This document shows positions 1 through 6,327 of a stretch of 9,364 nt of DNA, in pieces. Position 1 is the stretch's first letter; each line of letters opens with the position of its first letter. The stretch is taken from contig CAMDHL010000067.1 of NCBI GenBank assembly GCA_945898105.1, positions 1-9,364 of the forward strand, given 5' to 3'. Origin of the DNA: Comamonas sp. lk (GTDB lineage Bacteria; Pseudomonadota; Gammaproteobacteria; Burkholderiales; Burkholderiaceae_C). The position numbers and the translations under genes are program-made. Below the pieces are notes generated by a model. The model ran no database searches. It had not been told where the DNA came from and saw nothing but the letters and a program-made list of their open reading frames with translations.

Positions 1-894
1 CTGGGCTACGCGCGTATCCCCGGCCTGTTCAACCAAGAACATGTCAAGGCCTGGAAGGTGGTGACTGACGCCGTGCACGCCAAGGGCGGAAAGATTGTCA
101 TCCAATTTATGCATTGTGGCCGCGTGGTGGGTCAGGCCAATTTGCCGTCGGGTGCCAAAGCCATTGGTCCGACCGACCAGGTGCTCGAAGGCGAGATGTA
201 TACCGACGCAAAAGGCATGCAACCTCACATGCAGCCCCACGCGCTATCGGCAGACGAAATCGCCGCAACCGTGGCCGAGTATGCCCACAGCGCGCGGCTA
301 GCCATGGAAGCAGGGTTTGACGGAGTCGAACTGCATGCCGCTAATGGCTATTTGATCGAGCAATTTCTCAACGCCAACGTGAATAAGCGCGAAGACGCCT
401 ACGGCGGTAGCGCTGCCAACCGCAATCGCTTTGCCCTGGAAGTCATGCGCGCCACGGTAGCTGCGATCGGCGCAGACCGTGTTGGCATGCGCATTTCGCC
501 CCATGGCGTTTTCAATGGCACCGGCGGGTTTGAAGGTGTAGAGGCGCAATACGAGGCTTTGGTCACCGAAGCGTCCATCCTAGGACTGATGTACGTGCAT
601 TTGCTAGACCATTCCGCCATGGGTGCGCCAGCCGTGCCCGATGCGCTAAAGGCCAAGCTGCGCAGCCTATTCAAGGGCACCTTTATCCTGGCAGGCGGCT
701 TCACCGGCGAAACGGCTGAGAAAGCACTTTCGGCGGGTCAAGCCGATTTGATCGGATTTGGCCGGCCCTTTATCTCTAATCCGGACTTGGTCGCACGGAT
801 GCAAAAAGGTGCGGAGCTTGCCGCTCCCAACATGGGCACGTTCTACACGCCGGGCGAAGCGGGCTACACCGACTATCCGGCTATGGCCGCCTAA
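1..894 (+). CDS. Old yellow enzyme family NAD(P)H:flavin oxidoreductase (alkene reductase), 3' part
   Basis: This is the C-terminal 297 codons of a TIM-barrel FMN oxidoreductase of the OYE/NemA family. Such enzymes use NAD(P)H to reduce activated C=C bonds (enones, maleimides) or nitro compounds in the cytosol. The frame is already open at base 1, so roughly the first 60-70 residues lie outside the window; the family is usually about 355-370 residues. Visible family marks are HCGR at bases 112-123, HAANGY at 334-351 (the paired His and Asn that bind the substrate carbonyl, with Tyr five residues after His as proton donor), NKREDAYGG then NRNRF at about 382-432, and the FMN-phosphate region GFGRPFISNPDL near 751-789. 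The end, FYTPGEAGYTDYP, is typical of NemA-like members. The stop is TAA, followed by an intrinsic terminator. The family call is firm; the substrate is unknown. Confidence 0.93.
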   Translation: MGYARIPGLFNQEHVKAWKVVTDAVHAKGGKIVIQFMHCGRVVGQANLPSGAKAIGPTDQVLEGEMYTDAKGMQPHMQPHALSADEIAATVAEYAHSARLAMEAGFDGVELHAANGYLIEQFLNANVNKREDAYGGSAANRNRFALEVMRATVAAIGADRVGMRISPHGVFNGTGGFEGVEAQYEALVTEASILGLMYVHLLDHSAMGAPAVPDALKAKLRSLFKGTFILAGGFTGETAEKALSAGQADLIGFGRPFISNPDLVARMQKGAELAAPNMGTFYTPGEAGYTDYPAMAA

Positions 895-916
895 GCAGTC
901 GACATAAGACTAAATA

Positions 917-965
917 GGAGCTCCCGCAGTGGCCTGAAATCGGCCGGTGTGAGAGCTCTTTTTTT
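917..965 (+). terminator. Intrinsic terminator of the flavin oxidoreductase gene
   Basis: GAGCTC at 918-923 pairs with GAGCTC at 953-958. An inner GGCC/GGCC pair surrounds a TGAAATC loop, and seven T residues follow at 959-965. It begins 23 bases after the oxidoreductase stop. The T-tract sits on the plus-strand side only, so it should mainly stop plus-strand transcription before it enters the convergent gene at 989. Confidence 0.85.
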
Positions 966-988
966 GTGTCGCCAGTCAAACTGAATAT

Positions 989-1408
989 CTATTTCTTGAC
1001 AGGCATCCAGGTTATACCCAAAATTAAAAGTACCACGACAGTCCACCATACAAACATTATTGGGTCAGGAACCATAGAGAACTTTGCATCAGCACGAGTC
1101 ACCATCGGGATCGTTAAAAACACCTCAGCAGTTCCGGAGAGCTTTTCCCCAGCAGCTTTTAGCGCTTGAAGATTGCCCGCGGCGCTCGCCATGTTCAGAC
1201 GCAAGAACCCGCCAAGCAGTAGGCCGTTAAATACCACGCCCAAGCCGAACAAACTGACAAGCACCTTGGGTACCACAGAGGCATTTTCATCACGAGCGCT
1301 ACGCGCTGCGCGAAAACTGACCCAAATCAGAAAAAATACACCGCAGGTATAGATAGCATTGCCGATCACGGCGATGTTCAGATTTTGAAATATTTGTTGT
1401 TCGTTCAT
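989..1408 (-). CDS. Small three-helix membrane protein of unknown function
   Basis: This predicted inner-membrane protein of 139 residues belongs to no family I recognise. Hydrophobic segments lie at about residues 12-32, 47-69 and 115-134. A basic loop (RAARSAR, about 33-39) follows the first helix, and a polar stretch of about 45 residues joins helices 2 and 3. By the positive-inside rule that basic loop should be cytoplasmic. The C-terminus is short and basic (MPVKK). I chose ATG at 1408 because GGA lies about eight bases upstream; an in-frame TTG at 1420 would add four residues. Composition is more AT-rich than the flanking catabolic genes. It is downstream of, and on the same strand as, the 1505-1819 gene with a 96-base gap, so co-transcription is possible. 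It converges on the flavin oxidoreductase. There is no cleavable signal peptide and no catalytic motif. Confidence 0.72.
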   Translation of the reverse strand: MNEQQIFQNLNIAVIGNAIYTCGVFFLIWVSFRAARSARDENASVVPKVLVSLFGLGVVFNGLLLGGFLRLNMASAAGNLQALKAAGEKLSGTAEVFLTIPMVTRADAKFSMVPDPIMFVWWTVVVLLILGITWMPVKK

Positions 1409-1504
1409 ATTAATTTCCAAATAAATAAATTTCGAAGAAAATAGCCCGTATAGATTTAATAGAAAATCCTAAGGGTAGAAGCAAAAAACGCTCAACTGGG
1501 TTTA

Positions 1505-1819
1505 CTAGCCTATCGAAACTTCCCGCGCCACATTGCTACGTACCCAGGTACTTAAACCAGAGGCAACGCCTTTGGCATTCCATATTGCAAAGGCCGGGTC
1601 GGAATAAACCTTTTCCATACAGGCGCCATAGGCTGCAAAACTGTCATAGCGCGCGGCAAACACCATATTGCCGATTTCACCGCCCGACACGGCCCAGACC
1701 GATACATCGGCGCCGTGGCGCTTAAAGATTGCGGCCGACTCCTTTACCAAATCCATTAACTTCATCATGTCGGCACCCGGGTTGGGCTTGAACATGGTTT
1801 GTACTACGACTTGTGGCAT
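1505..1819 (-). CDS. Small protein with probable dimeric alpha/beta-barrel (ferredoxin-like) fold
   Basis: This 104-residue cytosolic protein starts at ATG 1819, with AGGAAG about seven bases upstream. The order of elements resembles the NIPSNAP/EthD/Dabb superfamily of small dimeric alpha/beta barrels: an N-terminal strand (MPQVVVQTMFKPNPG), a helix (about 18-34), a strand carrying VSVWAVSGGEIGNMVFAARY, and a second helix with the DSFAAYGACMEKVYSDPAF pattern. That pattern (aromatic residues, then 'sDPaf' in the last helix) is common in these folds. Such proteins may be small oxygenases, isomerases or of unknown role, and no catalytic residue is evident here. The next minus-strand gene is the membrane protein at 989-1408. 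The fold is inferred from pattern only and the function is unknown. Confidence 0.75.
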   Translation of the reverse strand: MPQVVVQTMFKPNPGADMMKLMDLVKESAAIFKRHGADVSVWAVSGGEIGNMVFAARYDSFAAYGACMEKVYSDPAFAIWNAKGVASGLSTWVRSNVAREVSIG

Positions 1820-1949
1820 GTGATGCTTCCTTTAGTGATTGGATGATGCATATCGGACCCGAAGGGCCGTCCTAGCGCATACCCATCCCCCCGGGTTTCA
1901 GGCAAAACGCCGCCAAACAGTAACACAAATCACTTTTTTAAAAAAATAA

Positions 1950-1977
1950 ATTATTAAAAACATTAAATTTATTGCAA
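1950..1977 (-). promoter_or_regulatory. Candidate minus-strand promoter in the AT-rich island
   Basis: On the minus strand, TTGCAA (1977-1972) is followed after 16 bases by AATAAT (1955-1950), a reasonable sigma-70 pair. The surrounding sequence from about 1934 to 1973 is almost pure A/T and could act as an UP-like or nucleoid-protein-binding element. It would give a leader of about 120-125 bases before the gene starting at 1819. In such AT-rich DNA chance matches are common, so support is weak. Confidence 0.25.
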
Positions 1978-2108
1978 TCACCTGAGATGCCATTGGCGTG
2001 GTAATTTTTGATCGGCTAGACCGCGATGTGGCCCTGACGCCCGAATCGTTAGAGAAGTTTTTACCAATGACAGGCGAGATATGTGGAGGGGGGGTGACTT
2101 ACACATGA

Positions 2109-2137
2109 TTGACATTGGTACAGCGACGGGCTAAATT
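2109..2137 (+). promoter_or_regulatory. Candidate sigma-70 promoter of the acyl-CoA ligase gene
   Basis: A perfect TTGACA -35 box (2109-2114) is followed by a 17-base spacer and TAAATT (2132-2137, 4 of 6 matches to TATAAT). Transcription would start near 2144 and give a leader of about 85 bases before the ATG at 2229. It is the best-spaced promoter match seen in this spacer. Confidence 0.45.
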
Positions 2138-2228
2138 GCATTCACGGAATTAGTTATCCCTTTCGCCTTCCTGGTAACCATTTAGGCAGAGCTGTACGGA
2201 TACCCATTTTGCGCGCTGCATATTTCAA

Positions 2229-3872
2229 ATGACCACTGCATACCCATCAGCGAACACCATGCCATTAACTGTTTCTCATGCTTTTGGAGCCGATCATCCG
2301 CCGGTGCGGGAGCAAACCCTGGGCGACGCCCTGTCCTGGGCTGCGCAAACTGTGCCAGACCGCCTGGCGCTGATTGCCGGCACTGCTGACCCCAGCGCCC
2401 GGCGCAGTTGGACCTATGCCGAGCTGTACACACAATGCGAACGCACTGCCCGCGCCTTAAGCACCCGCTTTAAACCCGGCGAGCGCGTGGCGGTATGGGC
2501 TCAAAACCTACCCGAATGGGTGATGATGGAATTTGGCACGGCGATGGCTGGCCTAGTACTAGTGACCATCAACCCCGGGCTGCGCGCAAGCGAGGTCGAG
2601 TACGTCCTCAAGCAATCGCGCTGCGCGGGCGTGGTGGTGGTTGATGAGTTCCGCGGCAATCCCATGCTGGCCACGATCGAGCAAGTCCGCGCGCGGTGTC
2701 CAGAACTGCGCGAAGTGATCCGCTTCGCAGAGTGGGATGCTTTCGTTACGGCTGGCGACGACAAAACCATCGAACTGCCATCGGTGCAAGCCAGCGATGC
2801 CGTGATGATCCAATACACATCAGGCACCACCGGTTTCCCAAAGGGGGCCTTGCTGCACCACCGTGGTTTGGTCAATAACGGTGCCCACACAGCGCAAACC
2901 ATGGGCGTAAACGACGGCGATGTATGGGTCACCACGATGCCCTTGTTTCACACCGGTGGCTGTGTCTGCTGCGTGCTCGGGGCAGTTTCCAAGCGCGCCA
3001 CCCAGGTGCTGGTTGAAGCGTTCGAACCCGGCCTGGTCCTGGAGTTGTTTGAAACCTATCGTGGTAACGCAATGGTCGGGGTGCCTACCATGCTCATCGC
3101 CATGACCGAGCACCCCAGCTTTACTCAACGCGACTTGTCCAGCGTTAAAGCGCTATGTTCGGGCGGGTCTTTGGTACCCGCCGCTCTGGTCACGCGTTTC
3201 GAGCAGCAGTTGGGCGCGCCCTTCACTATTGTGTTTGGCCAGACCGAATGCTCCCCCGTGGCGTCAATGACGCGCCCGGATGACGCATTGGCCGACAAGG
3301 CCGGCACCATCGGGCTGCCTATGCCGGGTGTCGAAGTCAAGGTCGTTGACCCGGAGACCGGCACCACCTTGCCGGTCGGCCAAATTGGCGAATACTGCAC
3401 CCGCGGCTATCACGTGATGCTCGGCTATTTCGAGATGCCCGATGCCACGGCCGCAGCCATTGACAGCGAAGGCTGGCTGCACACGGGCGACCTGTGCGCG
3501 ATGGACGAGCGTGGCTATTGCACCGTGGAAGGCCGTCTCAAGGACATGATCATCCGCGGTGGCGAGAACATCTACCCGCGCGAGCTGGAAGAGTGCCTGT
3601 TCCGTCACCCGCAGGTGGCCGAAGTGGCGGTGGTGGGCGTTCCACACGACAAATGGGGCGAAGAGGTGGCCGCCGTGATTCGCCCAGCACCGGGACCACA
3701 GCCAACCGTCGAGGAATTGACCACCTATATGCGCCAACACCTGGCACCGCACAAAACCCCCCGTTTATGGTTGGTGGTGGAGGCGTTCCCGCTTACCGGC
3801 TCAGGCAAGATCCAGAAATTCCGTCTGCGGGAAATGTGGGCCAAAGGTGAACTGATAACACTTCACAATTAA
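2229..3872 (+). CDS. AMP-forming acyl-CoA synthetase (fatty/carboxylic acid-CoA ligase)
   Basis: This cytosolic ANL-superfamily enzyme (547 residues, usual length) activates a carboxylic acid with ATP to acyl-AMP and then to acyl-CoA. Core motifs are intact: the phosphate loop YTSGTTGFPKGA (196 onward), FGQTE (336-340), GWLHTGD with the ATP-ribose Asp (415-421), the hinge GRLKDMIIRGGENIYP (435-450) and LTGSGKIQK with the catalytic Lys527. Overall it resembles the medium/long-chain ACSF2/FadD-like group, with the conserved INPGLRASEVEYVLKQS stretch near residue 110. Substrate chain length cannot be read from sequence. ATG 2229 is the first possible start after the in-frame stop at 2175, but no clear Shine-Dalgarno precedes it; ATG 2259 is an alternative. 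The gene stands alone, with no beta-oxidation genes in the window. Confidence 0.93.
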   Translation: MTTAYPSANTMPLTVSHAFGADHPPVREQTLGDALSWAAQTVPDRLALIAGTADPSARRSWTYAELYTQCERTARALSTRFKPGERVAVWAQNLPEWVMMEFGTAMAGLVLVTINPGLRASEVEYVLKQSRCAGVVVVDEFRGNPMLATIEQVRARCPELREVIRFAEWDAFVTAGDDKTIELPSVQASDAVMIQYTSGTTGFPKGALLHHRGLVNNGAHTAQTMGVNDGDVWVTTMPLFHTGGCVCCVLGAVSKRATQVLVEAFEPGLVLELFETYRGNAMVGVPTMLIAMTEHPSFTQRDLSSVKALCSGGSLVPAALVTRFEQQLGAPFTIVFGQTECSPVASMTRPDDALADKAGTIGLPMPGVEVKVVDPETGTTLPVGQIGEYCTRGYHVMLGYFEMPDATAAAIDSEGWLHTGDLCAMDERGYCTVEGRLKDMIIRGGENIYPRELEECLFRHPQVAEVAVVGVPHDKWGEEVAAVIRPAPGPQPTVEELTTYMRQHLAPHKTPRLWLVVEAFPLTGSGKIQKFRLREMWAKGELITLHN

Positions 3873-3893
3873 GTTCTGAGCTAACTTTGTGAA
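3862..3893. repeat. Inverted repeat across the acyl-CoA ligase stop codon
   Basis: TTCACA (3862-3867) pairs with TGTGAA (3888-3893), and AAGTT (3871-3875) pairs with AACTT (3883-3887). The loop is seven bases (CTGAGCT), with a three-base bulge (ATT) on the left arm. It overlaps the TAA at 3870-3872. There is no T-tract after it, so it is a weak terminator candidate. Its right arm also contains the -35 box proposed for the next gene, so it may instead be an operator. Confidence 0.4.
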
Positions 3894-3915
3894 TGTCGAA
3901 CTTTAAAGGCATAAT
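3887..3915 (+). promoter_or_regulatory. Candidate promoter of the FliK-like small gene
   Basis: TTGTGA (3887-3892, 4 of 6 to consensus), a 17-base spacer and CATAAT (3910-3915, 5 of 6) lie about 60 bases ahead of the ATG at 3974. The spacing is ideal. It suggests the small gene is transcribed independently of the acyl-CoA ligase. Confidence 0.4.
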
Positions 3916-3973
3916 TCTTGCTTAATATTTTGCGTTTGCCGCTTTGCGTGGCCTCTTCAGAAATGGTTGTTAC

Positions 3974-4306
3974 ATGGAAGCAAAACTCAATTCTTTGACG
4001 CCCACACAGGTTTCCCCCAGTGCAGGGCACGCGCTTCCCGCTGCTAAGAAGGTCGATTCAAAGGCCCAGGGTAGTGATTTTTCCCAAATCCTGTCCGGGC
4101 AGATGTTCAAGACACAGCGGCAAGCCCTTGCCGATACACCAAGCACAAGCGCCGGTTTGCAGGTTGTTCCCCTGGGAAAGAACATGAACGTGATCACCAG
4201 CGATGCCGCCTTGCCCGATATGGCGAGCCTAACCAGCTTTGCACGCGCCCAGGGATTTGACGACACTGCCATACAAGCCCTCTTTGGCACAAAACCGACG
4301 GCATAA
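3974..4306 (+). CDS. Small protein resembling an N-terminal fragment of flagellar hook-length control protein FliK
   Basis: This 110-residue protein is rich in Ser, Thr, Ala and Gln. It has a low-complexity N-terminal half (about 1-65), then GLQVVPLGKNMNVITSD and the C-terminal block SFARAQGFDDTAIQALFG. From memory, that last block resembles a motif in the disordered N-terminal part of FliK-type hook-length proteins of Burkholderiales. Full FliK proteins are several hundred residues with a C-terminal Flg_hook domain, which is absent, so this is either a stand-alone small relative or a truncated remnant. Reading past TAA gives about 37 further open codons with no FliK features. I chose ATG 3974; an in-frame TTG at 3944 would add ten residues that look non-coding. 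The ribosome binding site is weak. No flagellar gene is nearby. The call is tentative, and a soluble disordered protein of unknown role is the alternative. Confidence 0.55.
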   Translation: MEAKLNSLTPTQVSPSAGHALPAAKKVDSKAQGSDFSQILSGQMFKTQRQALADTPSTSAGLQVVPLGKNMNVITSDAALPDMASLTSFARAQGFDDTAIQALFGTKPTA

Positions 4307-4758
4307 CGGATTCGCCAGCAAGCTAGCCCGGTGCAGCTGCCATTTGAAGATGATGGCCCATCAACTCTTTGGCACCTGGAGTGTCTCTATCACCTCCACT
4401 CCCTTGCATAGAAACAGGCCTAAATGACGATTGCCTAGAGAATTTGCGTCCCAGCGTCGTGTGACTCAGCTTTTATGCCCGCAGCTTGGCAACGCGCTCG
4501 CTCCGCGTCGCGGAAAGCCATCTAGGCGTTTGCCTTAGCTTGCCAGTCGGTAAACACCCGCAGATATTTTTTCATACTGGCCTCGCTTAGCAGTCAGATT
4601 CTTCGGCGCAATCGTCGATGGCAAAGCATCGGGTTGGCCAAACTCTTGCGAGCCAGCAGGTGACTTTTTGTGCGCCCCTATTTGAACATGGTTGCTAATT
4701 CTTATGGCCTAGAGGCGATACTTGATAACCTTCAAAAGCGCAACTGATATCACCGGCC
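4307..4758. other. Gene-poor stretch of 452 bases
   Basis: No intact gene is supported on either strand. Short plus-strand frames here lack ribosome binding sites and family features. The only structured signal is a possible decayed minus-strand reading frame (4435-4708), described separately. No tRNA, terminator with a T-tract, direct repeat or IS end was seen. Confidence 0.5.
4435..4708 (-). pseudogene. Possible decayed minus-strand gene with a frameshift and an in-frame stop
   Basis: Going down the minus strand from 4708, one frame stays open through protein-like sequence (SPAGSQEFGQPDALPSTIAP, then LTAKRGQYEK) to a run of six A residues (complement of 4567-4572). A one-base slip there joins it to a second frame reading KKYLRVFTDWQAKANA, then TAG (4524-4522), then MAFRDAERARCQAAGIKAES, closing at 4437-4435. 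Homopolymer slippage plus a single nonsense codon is a common form of gene decay. The product resembles nothing I recognise. The second segment could instead be a very small peptide starting at ATG 4575, which has a weak GAGG upstream. Support is weak. Confidence 0.22.
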
Positions 4759-4980
4759 ATGAATCTCCTGAACCCCAAAAAACTACTGCTGAGTAAATGG
4801 ACTGCCGTGACGCCGGTGGCCAAGCAAAAGCACTTTCTTATCAGTCGGGTGATCCAACCAGAGTTGCCTACCGATCCTATTGAATTGGTGGAAATCGAAT
4901 CCGTGTTTTCCAAGGAAACCCAGGTCATCCCCTGGCGCAACCTGCAAGACGCTGACGTCTGGCGGCAGGGTTGGGTTTGA
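4759..4980 (+). CDS. TIGR02450 family Trp-rich small protein (DUF2389)
   Basis: This 73-residue protein starts MNLLNPKKLLLSKWTAVTP and continues KQKHFLISRV, with a C-terminal IPWRNLQDADVWRQGWV. The opening 'NPKKLLLSKWTAVTP' with following 'KHFL', and the closing 'W(R)xL.D...W..GW', are the hallmarks of the TIGR02450/DUF2389 family, and the length is normal for it. The function is unknown. Family members occur in cyanobacteria and various proteobacteria, and from memory some lie near photolyase/cryptochrome genes, but none is visible here. It is probably a small cytosolic basic/aromatic protein. No strong ribosome binding site precedes ATG 4759, but the family signature begins right at this Met, so the start is secure. 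It appears to be a single-gene unit between the gene-poor stretch and a 233-base spacer. Confidence 0.85.
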   Translation: MNLLNPKKLLLSKWTAVTPVAKQKHFLISRVIQPELPTDPIELVEIESVFSKETQVIPWRNLQDADVWRQGWV

Positions 4981-5213
4981 ATCGCAAATCCTCAACTGAC
5001 CATTTGTGCACAGCCTCTCATCCGTCTGAGCATTGCGAATTTTTCAACAAGATTTGAGGGGTAAAGGCCCACCTTTTCCGTCGGTTTGGGCATCGCGTAG
5101 GCGCAGCCCCGTACGGCGTGAACCGAATTTACTCTTCAACCTAAGGTGCCTAAGATTAATCCCATGCTGCTGCCGAGTTCTGGCTGCTCAAAACATGCAC
5201 ACGGGAGTGTTCG

Positions 5214-5753
5214 ATGGAAAGTCCCCTAGTTAAATTTATGACCCGCCGACAACTTTTCTGTAAAAGCGCGCTCGACGTAGTGTGCGTTAACAACATAGGT
5301 GGTGGCGCCGTCATTGAATGCTTTGGCAATGCCCACAGCCAGTTGTCTCAGCAGGGAGTCACTATTGTGAGTGGTTGGCTCGCTGAGCCACGGCAGCATT
5401 CGCAAGTCCATCGTCAATTCACCCAGCATTGGTGGAACTTTGACCAGCGGGTTAACGAATACTTCGATATAACGCCTGAGATCGAGAAGGGAGCTATTTA
5501 CATTTTGGACCGTGACATTGCATTGTTCGCAATCGACAACAACGAGCGTCTTTCGAGCTGTGTTTCGAGTTCTGTTATTTACTCGAGCGGCAGGTTTTAT
5601 ACGATGGAATACGCAGCCAGCGGATACGACCTGCAAGCCGCCCCAGACTTGTCAACTGAGCGGCTCTTTGCTTCTTTTCTAAGGTCAAAACCTCACCTCG
5701 CAATACAAGAACCGGCGTCCAAGATCAATCTAAGCGTGCCACTTACCCATTGA
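5214..5753 (+). CDS. Uncharacterised 179-residue protein with a possible Cys-His-Asp active-site pattern
   Basis: I do not recognise this gene. The start ATG 5214 is supported by GGGAG about seven bases upstream (acGGGAGtgttcgATG); Met9 is an alternative. There is no signal peptide or membrane segment. Three aromatic-rich blocks stand out: IECFGNAH (Cys36), VSGWLAEP (53-59), and QHWWNFD (His72) followed by EYFDITPEI (Asp85). A Cys on a helix after a Gly-rich turn, then 'HWWN' and 'yfDiTP', recalls the Cys / His-Trp / Asp-x-(T/P) order of papain/NlpC/transglutaminase-like enzymes. This is a pattern inference, not a family match. The C-terminal third (YILDRDIALFAIDNNERL, then FYTMEYAASGYD) is mixed alpha/beta. 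GC content is lower than that of the catabolic genes. Its last 11 bases overlap the convergent response regulator gene. Confidence 0.68.
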   Translation: MESPLVKFMTRRQLFCKSALDVVCVNNIGGGAVIECFGNAHSQLSQQGVTIVSGWLAEPRQHSQVHRQFTQHWWNFDQRVNEYFDITPEIEKGAIYILDRDIALFAIDNNERLSSCVSSSVIYSSGRFYTMEYAASGYDLQAAPDLSTERLFASFLRSKPHLAIQEPASKINLSVPLTH

Positions 5754-6327
5754 GGAGGGTGGATCGAATCAGATCGATCACACTATTTTGCCCCAGCTTC
5801 TCCAGCACCCGAGACTTATGAACCTCGACCGTTCGGGGACTGATCTGTAGCAGGCTGGCAATTTCTTTGTTACTTTTGCCCTCCAACAAATGGTTGCGAA
5901 CTTCTGCCTCGCGGGGAGTCAGATCACCCGACTGAGGGCTAAATTGCTGGGGCTTTCGGCTGACACGCAACACGGCCATTTGCAGGGTATTCATTAGTTC
6001 CTGTGGGTCATAGGGCTTCTCGATGAAATCGACCGCGCCTAAAAGGAAGGCTTGCCGTGCCGTACGCACATCCCCATGGGCAGTTATGACAATACAGACC
6101 AAATGGGGCGCCCGTTGCTTTACCTGCTCCAACACTTGCAAACCGCTCATACCGCCAAGGCAAATATCCAAGATGACGCAACCGGTAGAGTCTGTGTTGA
6201 TTACTTTAAGGAAATCTTCGGCGTTCGAGAACACCGATACGGAAGCGCCCGCCATGCTGGTTAAGAGCGCCAAGGCATCGCGAATGGCTGCCTCGTCGTC
6301 AACGATAAAGAGGTTAGTATTTTTCAA
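5743..6327 (-). CDS. Two-component response regulator, FixJ/NarL type (REC + LuxR-type HTH)
   Basis: This cytosolic DNA-binding regulator of 194 residues is presumably phosphorylated by the kinase encoded just upstream. The receiver domain (about 4-118) has Asp10/Asp11 for Mg2+, phospho-acceptor Asp54 (VILDICL), Thr82 (ITAHGD) and Lys104 (EKPYDP), all intact. A LuxR-type helix-turn-helix spans about 135-190 (LTPREAEV, then SNKEIASLLQISPRTVEVHK and SRVLEKLG), typical of FixJ/TtrR-like regulators. The start is TTG at 6327, with GAGG eight bases upstream (6339-6336). That ribosome binding site overlaps the kinase stop codon, and only ten bases separate the two reading frames, so translation is probably coupled. 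The gene ends inside the convergent gene at 5753. Target promoters are not identifiable here. Confidence 0.94.
   Translation of the reverse strand: MKNTNLFIVDDEAAIRDALALLTSMAGASVSVFSNAEDFLKVINTDSTGCVILDICLGGMSGLQVLEQVKQRAPHLVCIVITAHGDVRTARQAFLLGAVDFIEKPYDPQELMNTLQMAVLRVSRKPQQFSPQSGDLTPREAEVRNHLLEGKSNKEIASLLQISPRTVEVHKSRVLEKLGQNSVIDLIRSTLLNG

Larger units (their letters stand above)
1820..2228. other. 409-base intergenic region between divergent genes
   Basis: This spacer should hold the promoters of the minus-strand 1505-1819 gene and the plus-strand acyl-CoA ligase. It contains an AT-rich island (about 1934-1973, one non-A/T base in forty). Open codons run from GTG at 1998 to TGA at 2106-2108 (37 codons including the stop); they look mildly protein-like (VALTPESLEKF) but have no ribosome binding site and are closed by TGA just upstream, so this is at best a gene remnant. 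GC-rich inverted sequence occurs around 1856-1874 (GGCCC/GGGTCC on the minus strand). No RNA gene was recognised. Confidence 0.6.

Noticed and set aside
3264..3752. 162-codon minus-strand open frame inside the acyl-CoA ligase
   Set aside because: It is antisense to conserved catalytic motifs of the ligase and has no domain features of its own.
4481..4520. CG-rich partly palindromic sequence near CGCGCTCGCTCCGCGTCGCGG
   Set aside because: Only imperfect short self-complementarity, with no T-tract and no flanking gene end; likely chance in GC-rich DNA.
5033..5233. 66-codon plus-strand frame before the 179-residue gene
   Set aside because: No ribosome binding site, an Arg/Pro/Cys-rich composition unlike a protein, and it overlaps the supported start at 5214.
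5226..5636. Minus-strand 136-codon frame opposite the 179-residue gene
   Set aside because: The plus-strand frame has the better ribosome binding site and reaches the regulator end; the minus frame has no start signal or recognisable domain.
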